The position numbers and the translations under genes are program-made. This document shows positions 4,662 to 10,591 of a stretch of 25,011 bases of DNA, one piece after another. The notes under the pieces are model-generated. The model was given only the letters and a program-made list of their open reading frames with translations. It was not told the origin of the DNA and ran no database searches. Position 1 is the first letter of the stretch. Every line of letters starts with the position of its first letter. The DNA is from a virus: positions 1 through 25,011 of IMG/VR virus record IMGVR_UViG_3300033143_003987; one strand, 5' to 3'.

Positions 4662-4739
4662 TGGGGTGACTATCGGAACTTGAATCCGAATCCTCCCGAG
4701 TCACAGTCGGGGACATTACTCCAATTATGTTATAGTCAC
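4662..4739 (-). tRNA. tRNA-His(GTG)
   Basis: Acceptor GTGACTA/TAGTCAC is perfect, with C73 and CCA. The anticodon stem CCCGA/TCGGG holds CTGTGAC, giving GTG. C73 is the histidine discriminator, but the base before position 1 is T rather than the G-1 that is normally encoded in gammaproteobacterial tRNA-His. Confidence 0.92.
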
Positions 4740-4755
4740 ACCAAAACACACTTCC

Positions 4756-4789
4756 AATAAAAAACCCCGTTCCTTTCGGTTCGGGGTTT
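4756..4789 (-). terminator. Rho-independent terminator
   Basis: AAACCCCG (4762-4769) pairs with CGGGGTTT (4782-4789), and on the minus strand the stem is followed by TTTTTTATT. It ends transcripts arriving from higher coordinates before tRNA-His. Confidence 0.85.
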
Positions 4790-4821
4790 CTAAGTGTTTA
4801 TTGTAAAACAGATGTTACTTC

Positions 4822-4923
4822 TTAGAATACCCCTCCGGTTGGATAAAAATCGCGCACAGAAGACCAGCAATCGGGATTCGATTGTTTATGGTTGTTCGGT
4901 TCTATGTGCATGAAGGTGTTCAT
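4822..4923 (-). CDS. Possible small peptide (33 aa)
   Basis: A short frame starts MNTFMHIEPNNHKQ and ends in FYPTGGVF. AGGA lies about ten bases before its ATG, and a late-promoter-like CATAAATA lies 40 bases upstream, the same spacing as the two good late promoters in this window. A terminator follows. This arrangement is the main support; the peptide itself is not recognised. The rest of the gap from 4790 to 5012 shows nothing else. Confidence 0.4.
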   Translation of the reverse strand: MNTFMHIEPNNHKQSNPDCWSSVRDFYPTGGVF

Positions 4924-4962
4924 TTCTGTTTAATTTTCCTGTTTAGTTCGTTATGTTAATAG

Positions 4963-4970
4963 TATTTATG
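4963..4970 (-). promoter_or_regulatory. Late-promoter-like octamer (CATAAATA)
   Basis: One mismatch to TATAAATA. It lies 40 bases upstream of the small frame at 4822-4923 and downstream of the gene at 5013. Confidence 0.35.
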
Positions 4971-5012
4971 TGATTTGTTGAACTTTTGACACCAAACGGT
5001 AAAAATAGTTCA

Positions 5013-5288
5013 TTATTTAGTTCGGTTATTCTTCTCCCCCAGCGCAAGAAAAGCCGGGTGATGGGAAATGAAATTTATAAATTCCTCAGTCACTTCAGCA
5101 TTAAAATTGTGTGAATTCTCATCAGCCACACGACGAACTGCTTTAGTCGGTACTCCGTTCTTCTCAAGAAAATCTGTCACAAAGGTTAAATTGAATAGCG
5201 CGTGCACTACCTCAGATTCTCTTTTGGATTCAATCTCCATAATCAATTTATATGGTCTGAAATCTTCTCTATCACTGGTAACTTTCAT
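5013..5288 (-). CDS. Hypothetical protein (91 aa)
   Basis: A soluble protein starting MKVTSDREDFRPYKL; I do not recognise it. The middle is predicted helical (EVVHALFNLTFVTDFLEKNGV), with an acidic Asn-rich stretch later. The ATG at 5288 is preceded by AGAGG and nine bases; an in-frame TTG at 5306 lies at the start of that site and is rejected. It follows three small genes on the same strand with little space between them. Confidence 0.7.
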   Translation of the reverse strand: MKVTSDREDFRPYKLIMEIESKRESEVVHALFNLTFVTDFLEKNGVPTKAVRRVADENSHNFNAEVTEEFINFISHHPAFLALGEKNNRTK

Positions 5289-5322
5289 AATATAATTCCT
5301 CTTCAAGTAAAATTACGACCAC

Positions 5323-5481
5323 CTATGGGGAATGTGGTTCTATACAGTCTTCCCCAAACCTTTTTTTAAGAACCGGGTACAACTCATCGTCAAACCAATC
5401 TTTAGACCAGCCATCGGACTGATGTAACCATTCTATCACTTCCATAAGAGAAGCAGTTTCTAGGTTAAGGTTATCTGCCAT
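5323..5481 (-). CDS. Small hypothetical protein (52 aa)
   Basis: The frame begins MADNLNLETASLMEV and ends in IEPHSP. It is acidic and Trp-rich (EWLHQSDGWSKDWFDDEL), suggesting a compact helical domain. AAGGATTTTAAA precedes the ATG. It is part of a row of three very small genes between 5323 and 5733. No function is recognised. Confidence 0.65.
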   Translation of the reverse strand: MADNLNLETASLMEVIEWLHQSDGWSKDWFDDELYPVLKKRFGEDCIEPHSP

Positions 5482-5482
5482 T

Positions 5483-5587
5483 TTAAAATCCTTCGTTGTT
5501 TTGAAGCCACTCTAAATTTTCTACGGCTTCTTCCCACGTCTGCTCACATTCATCACAGGGGAAAATAGTATATAACCCCCGAACCAT
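5483..5587 (-). CDS. Very small protein with a CxxC motif (34 aa)
   Basis: The frame MVRGLYTIFPCDEC continues through TWEEAVENLEW. Its single CDEC pair and EW-rich helix resemble the C-terminal half of a zinc ribbon. The frame stays open upstream, with two further Cys residues, overlapping the end of the 5602-5733 gene, so the true start could be a non-ATG codon nearer 5600. The site before the ATG is weak. It ends one base before the next gene's ATG. Confidence 0.5.
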   Translation of the reverse strand: MVRGLYTIFPCDECEQTWEEAVENLEWLQNNEGF

Positions 5588-5601
5588 GGTAACACCGTAT
5601 C

Positions 5602-5733
5602 TCAATTTAAACCCGCAAAGGCCATAACCAGTAAGACAAATACCACGAATGCTCCAATCATCAGAGCCGGTTTAGGTGCTTCTTTAACCAGAGCGACCGC
5701 TTTATCGAATACTTCTTTTGCTTTAGCTTGCAT
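5602..5733 (-). CDS. Small membrane protein (43 aa)
   Basis: The first 20 residues are a charged amphipathic helix (MQAKAKEVFDKAVALVKEA) and residues 22-41 are one transmembrane helix, ending GLN. AGAGGAAAGTAAA precedes the ATG. Small phage proteins of this build are often inner-membrane modulators, but no specific role can be read here. The gene begins two bases before the stop codon of the Mom-like gene ends at 5735. Confidence 0.7.
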   Translation of the reverse strand: MQAKAKEVFDKAVALVKEAPKPALMIGAFVVFVLLVMAFAGLN

Positions 5734-5734
5734 T

Positions 5735-6607
5735 TTACTTTCCTCTTAATTTGGGGTACGGAATAATTACCGACCCATTTTTCTCAACAAACATTCTTTT
5801 AAGTCTGCGGGTATCCCGCTTGTCTGTTCCTAATATATAGGCATATTTATGTTTGGGTTGAATGTCCCTAGAGACACAGCCTGCCATCACCGTTTTGGAT
5901 TTTTCTCGTAAATCTTTTTCTACCGGGTCTGGTATATTCTCCCAATACACTTTATCACCTTTACTCCAATCGGTTCCCCATTCCACTCCTAAGTCTTTAG
6001 CATATCTTTTGTATGCTGACCGGGAACGAAAACTCCTATCGGAAATCCATTTACCTGATACCGGTGACCTGTACTGTTTTTTGGCACCAAACTTCTGTCC
6101 CAAATAGATAAAATTACAAGCCTGATATATGGTACCCAACTCTTTTGCTTCTACATCAGAATACGCTGTAAACAGTTTATAGGGGGTATTGGCAGCACTC
6201 CACCTGATACTATACATAATCAGCGATGAAGCCAGTCCCTTCGGTGAGAAGCTAATACAGGCACCCCTGCTTATAAGCCTCTCCATCTGTTTGGTGTCTT
6301 CCCCCAACAACTTAGAAAACGCTGTCGGCATATCATGAAAGACCACCCCGGATAAAATCCCTTTATAGGTAGCGGTGAACAAATGGGTGGGATAATTTGA
6401 TACCGTACCCAACCACTCGTGCCGCTCTATAAATTGTTTCGCTTCACCGAACATGGATTTATCAACAGACAAATCATAAGCACGAAAGGTATAGTCTGGT
6501 ACCCGTAAAGATTCCAATTCTTCCTTATCAAAACCACTGTTGGCAATATCATCAGTTAAATTGCTCAGTCGTATATCATATTGCCAACAATGATTTTTAT
6601 CGTACAT
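5735..6607 (-). CDS. Mom-like GNAT-fold DNA modification enzyme candidate
   Basis: This 290-aa protein matches, from memory, the fold pattern of Mu Mom and related phage proteins: ISRGACISF (Arg114), then TAYSD (Asp151) and GTIYQACNFIYLG (Tyr161). The spacing of Arg, Asp and Tyr (37 and 10 residues) is nearly that of the Arg/Asp/Tyr set reported for Mom. Mom converts adenine in phage DNA to a carbamoylmethyl (acetamido) form that blocks many restriction enzymes. There is an extra N-terminal region (1-60) and a basic C-terminal extension (180-290) with RSFRSRSAYKRY that may bind DNA. The ribosome-binding site is weak; mom in Mu is also translationally limited. The general GNAT-like call is firmer than DNA modification itself. 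Confidence 0.6.
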   Translation of the reverse strand: MYDKNHCWQYDIRLSNLTDDIANSGFDKEELESLRVPDYTFRAYDLSVDKSMFGEAKQFIERHEWLGTVSNYPTHLFTATYKGILSGVVFHDMPTAFSKLLGEDTKQMERLISRGACISFSPKGLASSLIMYSIRWSAANTPYKLFTAYSDVEAKELGTIYQACNFIYLGQKFGAKKQYRSPVSGKWISDRSFRSRSAYKRYAKDLGVEWGTDWSKGDKVYWENIPDPVEKDLREKSKTVMAGCVSRDIQPKHKYAYILGTDKRDTRRLKRMFVEKNGSVIIPYPKLRGK

Positions 6608-6619
6608 AATAATTAAAGT

Positions 6620-7369
6620 TTACACCAACCGGTTTGAAAGATATGACAATACAAACTCCCGCTCATTTTTGTCACGGAATTTTGTGCTCCCTACAACTTT
6701 TTGAATTGCATCCACAGCCTCCATAGGAGTGTAGGATTTTTCGTCCTTTTTCTGTGGCTCTTTAGACTCAAAAAGCGTTTCTTGGGTGACAACTTCTTTC
6801 TTATTGGTCACCGGTATCACAGACGTTCTTTTTTGTGTCACCGATTGTGTAACTTTACTCAGGTTGTTTTTAGCGCAACCATTATCAAAGTACAGTTTAT
6901 CCTTACCAACAACAGGCCGGATTTTTATCTGCCAATCAGACTTTCTGGCAACCAGCCGTTTAAATTTGTCTTCTACTTCAGACAACTGTTTCCGGGGTAC
7001 CCGGAAAGGTACCGGGTTCCTTTTATAATCCCGAAATATTTTCTGGGATAAGGCAACCTGATAATCCTCTGCCATATCTCTAAAATACCCGGCATCATTA
7101 GTATTAAGACCTTTTGTGTTAGCTTGGAAATCATCAATAAACAAAGCCTCCATTACCTTGAGTTCATCAGCATTATCGGAATCGTGTAAAACAGAAACAG
7201 TCCAATCCGACATACGGGGACATTCTTTCATGTAAGAAGCCAGTTTATTTTTTCCCTTGCCAGCATTTGTTACCAGTGCTGCAAGCCGGAACTCTAATGT
7301 CTTTTCTGTGTGACCCACAAAGGCCACACCATATGGAACACATTCCATGATATATACAACACCCATCAT
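6620..7369 (-). CDS. GIY-YIG domain protein, possibly a homing-type nuclease (249 aa)
   Basis: The N-terminal 100 residues follow the GIY-YIG layout: GVVYIMEC, then VAFVGHTE where the YIG element is altered, an FRLAAL segment with the conserved Arg position, and VMEALFIDDF with the conserved Glu, followed by LNTNDAG. The remaining 150 residues are basic and low in hydrophobics, with a helical C-terminus (PMEAVDAIQKVV), and probably bind DNA. The start at 7369 follows AGGGTGAAT; a GTG at 7375 is possible. It ends 12 bases before the Mom-like gene, so both are probably on one message. The altered YIG element may mean reduced nuclease activity. Confidence 0.7.
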   Translation of the reverse strand: MMGVVYIMECVPYGVAFVGHTEKTLEFRLAALVTNAGKGKNKLASYMKECPRMSDWTVSVLHDSDNADELKVMEALFIDDFQANTKGLNTNDAGYFRDMAEDYQVALSQKIFRDYKRNPVPFRVPRKQLSEVEDKFKRLVARKSDWQIKIRPVVGKDKLYFDNGCAKNNLSKVTQSVTQKRTSVIPVTNKKEVVTQETLFESKEPQKKDEKSYTPMEAVDAIQKVVGSTKFRDKNEREFVLSYLSNRLV

Positions 7370-7396
7370 ATTCACCCTATATAATTTAAAATTAGT

Positions 7397-7473
7397 GGGA
7401 GCCTTATTGGATTATAAGGAAAGGCTCCCGTTAAAACCTCAGTTGCGATAGCGGATTAGGCTACCATTGCAAC
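7397..7473 (-). ncRNA. Two strong hairpins upstream of the GIY-YIG gene
   Basis: GGGAGCCTT (7397-7405) pairs perfectly with 7421-7429, with an alternative inner CCTTAT/ATAAGG stem. A second two-part hairpin pairs 7442-7446 with 7469-7473 and 7449-7452 with 7460-7463 around a 7-nt loop. Another stem (7588-7594/7611-7617) follows the truncated tRNA. The 7370-7615 gap holds no gene. These may be a terminator, a leader or a stable RNA. Confidence 0.4.
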
Positions 7474-7615
7474 GTCATAAACATCGTCATTTGCGTTTAT
7501 ATTTATTTTCACCGATTTTAACGTGTCTGTAACGTACCACGTATAGTCCATCTATCTTCGGTAGGTAGTCGATTCCAGAACAAGCCCCCTAAGCACACTT
7601 ATTAAAATACGCTTA

Positions 7616-7663
7616 GGTGGACTAGATGGGATTCGAACCCATGTGTTACCATCCTATTTTCAA
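7616..7663 (-). pseudogene. 3' half of a tRNA-Phe, cut at the anticodon loop
   Basis: The minus strand reads TTGAAAA (a tRNA-Phe GAA anticodon loop), then TAGGA, a variable region, a perfect T-arm ATGGG-TTCGAAT-CCCAT, the acceptor strand CTAGTCC, A73 and CC followed by T instead of CCA. No 5' half (expected to start GGACTAG and end TCCTA) adjoins it. Instead an HNH endonuclease frame ends eight bases upstream. I read this as a tRNA destroyed by insertion or deletion at the anticodon loop. Confidence 0.6.
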
Positions 7664-7670
7664 TTTCATA

Positions 7671-7976
7671 CTATAATAAATTTTGTATAATATCAATATA
7701 CTCCAATATTACGGTTTCGTCAAATCTATTTTTTGCATGATTAGTTGTTACACTAATCCATTGTAAATTACCTCTCATGTATCCCAAGGAAGAATCTTTT
7801 CTATCTAACGAAGCCGAATAATTCGGATTAGTCACTTTTGATTCTAATACAAGCAATACCCCTGTAACAGCACATTTCCTTTCTTGTTCGTCCCACAAGG
7901 TCTTTAAATATTGTTCATCTACATTATAATCTTTGTTGTTTTCTATGTGCCTATTTCTAACCAACAACTTTATCAT
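7671..7976 (-). CDS. HNH endonuclease-like protein (101 aa)
   Basis: Residues 34-85 carry a phage HNH-type core: CAVTG, then SASLDRKDSSLGYMRGNLQWIS and a closing TNHAKNRF. This pattern is common in small phage homing nucleases, where the SLDRID..GY..GN unit is conserved. The protein is AT-rich in codons compared with neighbours and lacks a clear ribosome-binding site. It abuts the half tRNA-Phe at 7616-7663, which suggests that it arrived by homing into a tRNA gene. Whether it is active is unknown; the usual first His of the motif is replaced by Arg in SLDRK. Confidence 0.7.
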   Translation of the reverse strand: MIKLLVRNRHIENNKDYNVDEQYLKTLWDEQERKCAVTGVLLVLESKVTNPNYSASLDRKDSSLGYMRGNLQWISVTTNHAKNRFDETVILEYIDIIQNLL

Positions 7977-7982
7977 ACGGAT

Positions 7983-8174
7983 TCAAAATTTATACTCCTT
8001 GTGTCCAGATGGCTTACCTTCTGGAATATGGGTATCACTACTCATCTCCCCACAGAAAACTGGTATCTGAGGACTCGCTAGAGCCTGTGTATCCTGTTTT
8101 ACCGTGACAACATAGTAACCACCAAGGTTCACCAGTATCACACCCGCTAAGAGGGTTTTACAGAGCGGCTTCAT
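7983..8174 (-). CDS. Small membrane or exported protein (63 aa)
   Basis: An N-terminal hydrophobic segment (about residues 6-25, TLLAGVILVNLGGYYVV) acts as a signal anchor. The rest is polar and short with a single Cys. It overlaps the upstream stop in an ATGA arrangement, so it is translationally coupled. I do not recognise it. Confidence 0.65.
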   Translation of the reverse strand: MKPLCKTLLAGVILVNLGGYYVVTVKQDTQALASPQIPVFCGEMSSDTHIPEGKPSGHKEYKF

Positions 8175-8374
8175 GGCACTACACTCTTGACGTGGGAGGT
8201 AACAACCCCGGTGGGGTGATACTCACCAAATTGTGCCATGGCCAAATCAACATTCTTCTGTATCTCTGGTTGAGACATCTTCTGTTCAATATGCCATTGC
8301 ACCGAGAAGGAGCAATCATATTTAGTACCAAACTTGTCGGTACCATACGCATTGAATATCAGATTATGTTTCAT
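8171..8374 (-). CDS. Hypothetical protein (67 aa)
   Basis: The protein begins MKHNLIFNAYGTDKFGTKYD and is otherwise a soluble small domain. The AYGT...KY segment resembles part of the 3027-3242 product. Its ATG overlaps the upstream TAA (TAATG), and the next gene overlaps its own stop, so it belongs to an operon of small genes running from 9448 down to 7983. No function is known. Confidence 0.7.
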   Translation of the reverse strand: MKHNLIFNAYGTDKFGTKYDCSFSVQWHIEQKMSQPEIQKNVDLAMAQFGEYHPTGVVTSHVKSVVP

Positions 8375-8490
8375 TATTTCTTACACTTTGGACTATTAGG
8401 ATGTCTTTTGCACCGGAAAGTTCCATGAGACGAGAATTTACGTCCTGCATTGTTACCGATACCTTTTTTCCCACGAGCTACTTTAGCCAT
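8374..8490 (-). CDS. Very small basic protein (38 aa)
   Basis: The frame starts MAKVARGKKGIGNNAGRK and has two Cys (FRCKRHPNSPKCKK) near the C-terminus. About one third of residues are Lys or Arg. AGGAGAATATA precedes the ATG, and the ATG overlaps the upstream TAA. Such basic peptides probably bind nucleic acid. It is too short to classify. Confidence 0.7.
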   Translation of the reverse strand: MAKVARGKKGIGNNAGRKFSSHGTFRCKRHPNSPKCKK

Positions 8491-8828
8491 TATATTCTCC
8501 TATATTCATCATTTAATGCTTCTACGAACAAAGCAAACATTGGTGTATATGAGCCAACCGGTACCAGCACCCCGGCACCATCAAAAGTAATACTGGCTAC
8601 AAACTCATTATCATTGTCTTCATCGACAAAGGTCATCAAGTTCTCAACCGCTTTTCCTGACTCTTTTTTTTCTTTCATTTTCCAATTATCAATACTCTGA
8701 AAAGCAGACTTGTTTGCGAACCCTTGGAATGTCATGGCACCGTCTTTGTTCAAAAACAGTTTACCAAAATATTCGGGTTCCCTTTTCACCACCTCTTCTG
8801 GCTTTGATTTTTTCATCCAGTTGAACAT
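8490..8828 (-). CDS. Hypothetical protein (112 aa)
   Basis: A soluble alpha/beta protein beginning MFNWMKKSKPEE. The N-terminal 20 residues are basic and the rest acidic, with a long polar helix (WKMKEKKESGKAVENLMTFV) in the middle. AAAGG lies about ten bases before the ATG. It is coupled to the next gene by TAATG. I do not recognise the family. Confidence 0.7.
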   Translation of the reverse strand: MFNWMKKSKPEEVVKREPEYFGKLFLNKDGAMTFQGFANKSAFQSIDNWKMKEKKESGKAVENLMTFVDEDNDNEFVASITFDGAGVLVPVGSYTPMFALFVEALNDEYRRI

Positions 8829-8834
8829 AATTCA

Positions 8835-9023
8835 TTATACCTTTTTCCGGTTAGAAAATCCAACTTTATCTGCAAAATTCCCTCTGACCATTCCGGGTGC
8901 CGATACCAGCCGGTGCATTTCATCACCACACTTACGACATTTCTGTGGCTTGAGGTCTTTAACAAACCTTTCCTCACAGAAATTACACCCCGGACAACAA
9001 TAATCAAAAAATTTGTAACTCAT
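8835..9023 (-). CDS. FmdB-like zinc-ribbon protein (62 aa)
   Basis: Two Cys pairs, CPGC (residues 10-13) followed by CEE, and CRKC (residues 29-32), followed by MHRLVSAPGM, match the FmdB/regulatory zinc-ribbon pattern, in which the second CxxC is followed by a hydrophobic and basic strand. The gene at 21939-22169 encodes a second member. The start is preceded by GGGGTTATATTAA and is directly next to the upstream stop. Function in phages is unknown. Confidence 0.7.
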   Translation of the reverse strand: MSYKFFDYCCPGCNFCEERFVKDLKPQKCRKCGDEMHRLVSAPGMVRGNFADKVGFSNRKKV

Positions 9024-9218
9024 TTAATATAACCCCTTTGCTGGTAACATGTCTTCCAAGTTCCAAACCCCTATTTGTCCATTACCGAAAAAATCAACCA
9101 CCACTCTACCTTTATCTGGCCGGGAGGTGGCAATCCACTCCAACTCTTTAATATAACCTAATTGGTCAATTTTTTCGTTGTACACCGGTTGGCCAATATA
9201 TGTGTCTCCGAATTTCAT
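9024..9218 (-). CDS. Hypothetical protein (64 aa)
   Basis: A small beta-rich domain (MKFGDTYIGQPVY ... VVVDFFGNGQIGVWNLEDML) that looks like an SH3- or KOW-type barrel by alternating hydrophobic strands and Gly turns; this is inference. It overlaps the upstream gene by ATGA and abuts the downstream zinc-ribbon gene. No family is recognised. Confidence 0.65.
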   Translation of the reverse strand: MKFGDTYIGQPVYNEKIDQLGYIKELEWIATSRPDKGRVVVDFFGNGQIGVWNLEDMLPAKGLY

Positions 9219-9448
9219 AATCTGGCCTCATATTCTTTCATGTTAACATCATACCGTTTACCCCACTCCACCTTACACTCTTCTCGGGTGTGGTTATCAT
9301 AGAACCCATCGTCTACCATGGAAGAAGAGGTCTTGGCATACATCGCTCTTGCGTGCGGCTTGTAATCTGGATTAAACCCGGCAGGAGGGTTTTTGTGCCA
9401 TGCCTCAAAGTGCCGTTCCAGTTTAAGCATAATTCTACTACTGCTCAT
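9215..9448 (-). CDS. Hypothetical protein (77 aa)
   Basis: The first gene of an operon (9448 down to 7983). It is small, soluble and rich in His, Lys and Tyr, starting MSSSRIMLKLERHFEAW. The ATG at 9448 follows AGGTGATGA; a longer frame to 9574 would run through the terminator and tRNA-Leu and is rejected. A perfect late promoter octamer lies 42 bases upstream. No function is recognised. Confidence 0.7.
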   Translation of the reverse strand: MSSSRIMLKLERHFEAWHKNPPAGFNPDYKPHARAMYAKTSSSMVDDGFYDNHTREECKVEWGKRYDVNMKEYEARL

Positions 9449-9489
9449 TTCATCACCTAAATTGCTAATCAATATTCCAACTCTACACC

Positions 9490-9497
9490 TATTTATA
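9490..9497 (-). promoter_or_regulatory. T4-type late promoter (TATAAATA)
   Basis: A perfect TATAAATA on the minus strand, 42 bases upstream of the ATG at 9448 and directly after the terminator at 9511-9535. In T4 this octamer is read by gp55-containing polymerase with the sliding clamp. Confidence 0.65.
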
Positions 9498-9510
9498 GTT
9501 TCCGTCAAGC

Positions 9511-9535
9511 AATAAAAAACCCCCGGAAGGAGGTT
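9511..9535 (-). terminator. Rho-independent terminator after the Leu tRNAs
   Basis: Stem 9529-9535/9518-9524 with a four-base loop (TTCC on the minus strand) and a following TTTTTTATT. It ends the tRNA transcript six bases after the CCA of the tRNA at 9541. Confidence 0.85.
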
Positions 9536-9540
9536 TAGTT

Positions 9541-9617
9541 TGGTGGGGAAGGTGGGAGTTGAACCCACAGACAAGGGATTTTAAATCCCCCAGCGTTTCC
9601 AATTAGCCTACAACCCC
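9541..9617 (-). tRNA. tRNA with TAA anticodon (Leu) and short variable arm
   Basis: T-arm GTGGG-TTCAACT-CCCAC, A73 and CCA are clear. Acceptor GGGGTTG p pairs with CTTCCCC at five of seven positions. The anticodon stem GGGGA/TCCCT holds TTTAAAA, giving TAA. The variable region is five bases, although bacterial tRNA-Leu normally has a long arm. D-arm and T-arm are close to those of the next tRNA, so the two are related by duplication. Confidence 0.8.
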
Positions 9618-9621
9618 AAAT

Positions 9622-9698
9622 TGGTACGAAGGGTGGGGGTTGAACCCACAGACCGATGATTTTGAATCAAAGAGCGTTTCCGATTAGCTTACCCTCGC
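9622..9698 (-). tRNA. tRNA with CAA anticodon (Leu) and short variable arm
   Basis: Acceptor GCGAGGG pairs with CCTTCGT (two wobble pairs), followed by A73 and CCA. T-arm GTGGG-TTCAACC-CCCAC is perfect. Anticodon loop TTCAAAA gives CAA, but the anticodon stem TTTGA/TCATC has only three pairs. The variable region is five bases. It is a paralogue of the tRNA at 9541. Confidence 0.75.
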
Positions 9699-9705
9699 AT
9701 TAAAA

Positions 9706-9785
9706 TGGTACTCTCGGTCGGGGTCGAACCGACACATAAACTGGGTCTAAGCCAGCCACCTCTGCCAGAATTGGGTTACGAGAGC
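9706..9785 (-). tRNA. tRNA-Leu(TAG) with short variable arm
   Basis: Acceptor GCTCTCG/CGAGAGT, A73 and CCA. Anticodon stem GCTGG/CCAGT holds CTTAGAC, giving TAG. T-arm GTCGG-TTCGACC-CCGAC is perfect. The D-loop is long, as in tRNA-Leu, but the variable region is only six bases. Confidence 0.82.
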
Positions 9786-9794
9786 ATTAATAAG

Positions 9795-9858
9795 TGATAC
9801 GTGCCACCAAAAATCTACTAGGATTTCCTGCACGTATCAACGGTAGTCCACCACTACC
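9795..9858 (-). ncRNA. Hairpin leader of the Leu tRNA transcript
   Basis: TGATACGTGC (9795-9804) pairs perfectly over 10 bp with 9830-9839, with an inner AAATC/GATTT stem and six-base loop, and is preceded on the minus strand by a second hairpin (9842-9846/9854-9858, seven-base loop). It sits between the stop at 9932 and the first Leu tRNA. The remaining gap to 9931 has further short palindromes but no gene. Confidence 0.45.
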
Positions 9859-9931
9859 CTCACCTTGTTCTCAAGACTTACGGGTTTAACCCTGCTCAAG
9901 TCAACGACAACTACACCCTCACCGGAGTGTT

Positions 9932-10195
9932 CTACCCTACTAAGAGGGAATGTACGCTACGTCCTGTTACACGACACTTGCGAATGCTGGACTCTTCAGA
10001 CACACGACCAGCTTTCATTAGTTCGCTTACCCGGCCACACACGGCATTGATACCGAACCCGGTGACGTTGGCAATTTCTTGCCGGGTAATATCCTTGTGG
10101 AAACGGATAGTCTGGAACACAAACTCCTTCTGGGTTTCGCCTTTACCTTTAACTTTCAGTTCCCAGTAGGCTTCGATTGTTGCTTGATTTTTCAT
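9932..10195 (-). CDS. Winged-helix DNA-binding protein (87 aa)
   Basis: Residues 24-65 follow a winged helix-turn-helix pattern: FVFQTIRFHKDITRQEIANVTGFGINAVCGRVSELMKAGRV, in which ITRQEIANVTG is helix 2 and the turn, and NAVCGRVSELMKAGRV the recognition helix and wing start. This layout is typical of small phage transcription regulators. The ATG at 10195 has GAGGAACAAAGTT upstream; a TTG at 10210 lies inside that site. It is the last gene before the hairpin leader of the tRNA-Leu cluster. Confidence 0.75.
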   Translation of the reverse strand: MKNQATIEAYWELKVKGKGETQKEFVFQTIRFHKDITRQEIANVTGFGINAVCGRVSELMKAGRVSEESSIRKCRVTGRSVHSLLVG

Positions 10196-10206
10196 AACTT
10201 TGTTCC

Positions 10207-10581
10207 TCAATTAATTTTAGTTGTTTGACCAGAACCGAACTTACCATGATTCCAGCCACCTGTCAACAGGTCATTTGCAGAGTGCATGTGAATAGTACAT
10301 CCACCACTATCACGCACATGCCCCGACCATGTACTCATCAGGTAATCACACTCATACCAAGACTTGTGACCTTCTGGCACATCAGTTTTTAAGATGACCG
10401 GGATATAATAAGGCAATTTAACTATCTTGTATTCGTCTCCATACTGAACACCGACAGAATAACTGTTTACCTCGTGGAAATAAACTGCTTCCACAAATTC
10501 CTCTGCGGCCACCTCAGTTATCTTTGGTGAGCAACCGGAAAGGGTCAATCCAACGGCCATGGCCAACAAAAACCTTTTCAT
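10207..10581 (-). CDS. Lipoprotein (124 aa)
   Basis: The N-terminus MKRFLLAMAVGLTLSGC is a signal peptide with a lipobox (LSGC), so the mature protein should be lipidated at Cys17 and anchored in the inner or outer membrane. The mature part has several Cys and His (WYECDYLMSTWSGHVRDSGGCTIHMH) that could form a disulphide. The start at 10581 has GAGGAGTATTAT upstream; the longer frame to 10626 lacks one. Phage lipoproteins of this size often exclude superinfecting phages, but no family is recognised here. Confidence 0.75.
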   Translation of the reverse strand: MKRFLLAMAVGLTLSGCSPKITEVAAEEFVEAVYFHEVNSYSVGVQYGDEYKIVKLPYYIPVILKTDVPEGHKSWYECDYLMSTWSGHVRDSGGCTIHMHSANDLLTGGWNHGKFGSGQTTKIN

Positions 10582-10591
10582 ATAATACTCC

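Noticed and set aside
5602-6607. A Com-type activator for the Mom-like gene
   Set aside because: Mu needs the zinc protein Com to translate mom and the site here is weak, but no Com-like gene overlaps or precedes the Mom-like gene; the GIY-YIG gene does.
7500-7663. Permuted tRNA: 3' half at 7616-7663 followed by a possible 5' half GGACTAT near 7545-7551
   Set aside because: Six of seven acceptor bases pair and a CGTG/CACG D-stem can be drawn, but the next bases do not give the TCCTA needed to pair with the anticodon stem and the D-loop lacks GG, so it looks like chance.
7986-7994. TATAAATT as a late promoter for the HNH gene
   Set aside because: The bases are the codons for EYKF of the upstream gene and the ATG is only ten bases away, so a chance match is more likely.
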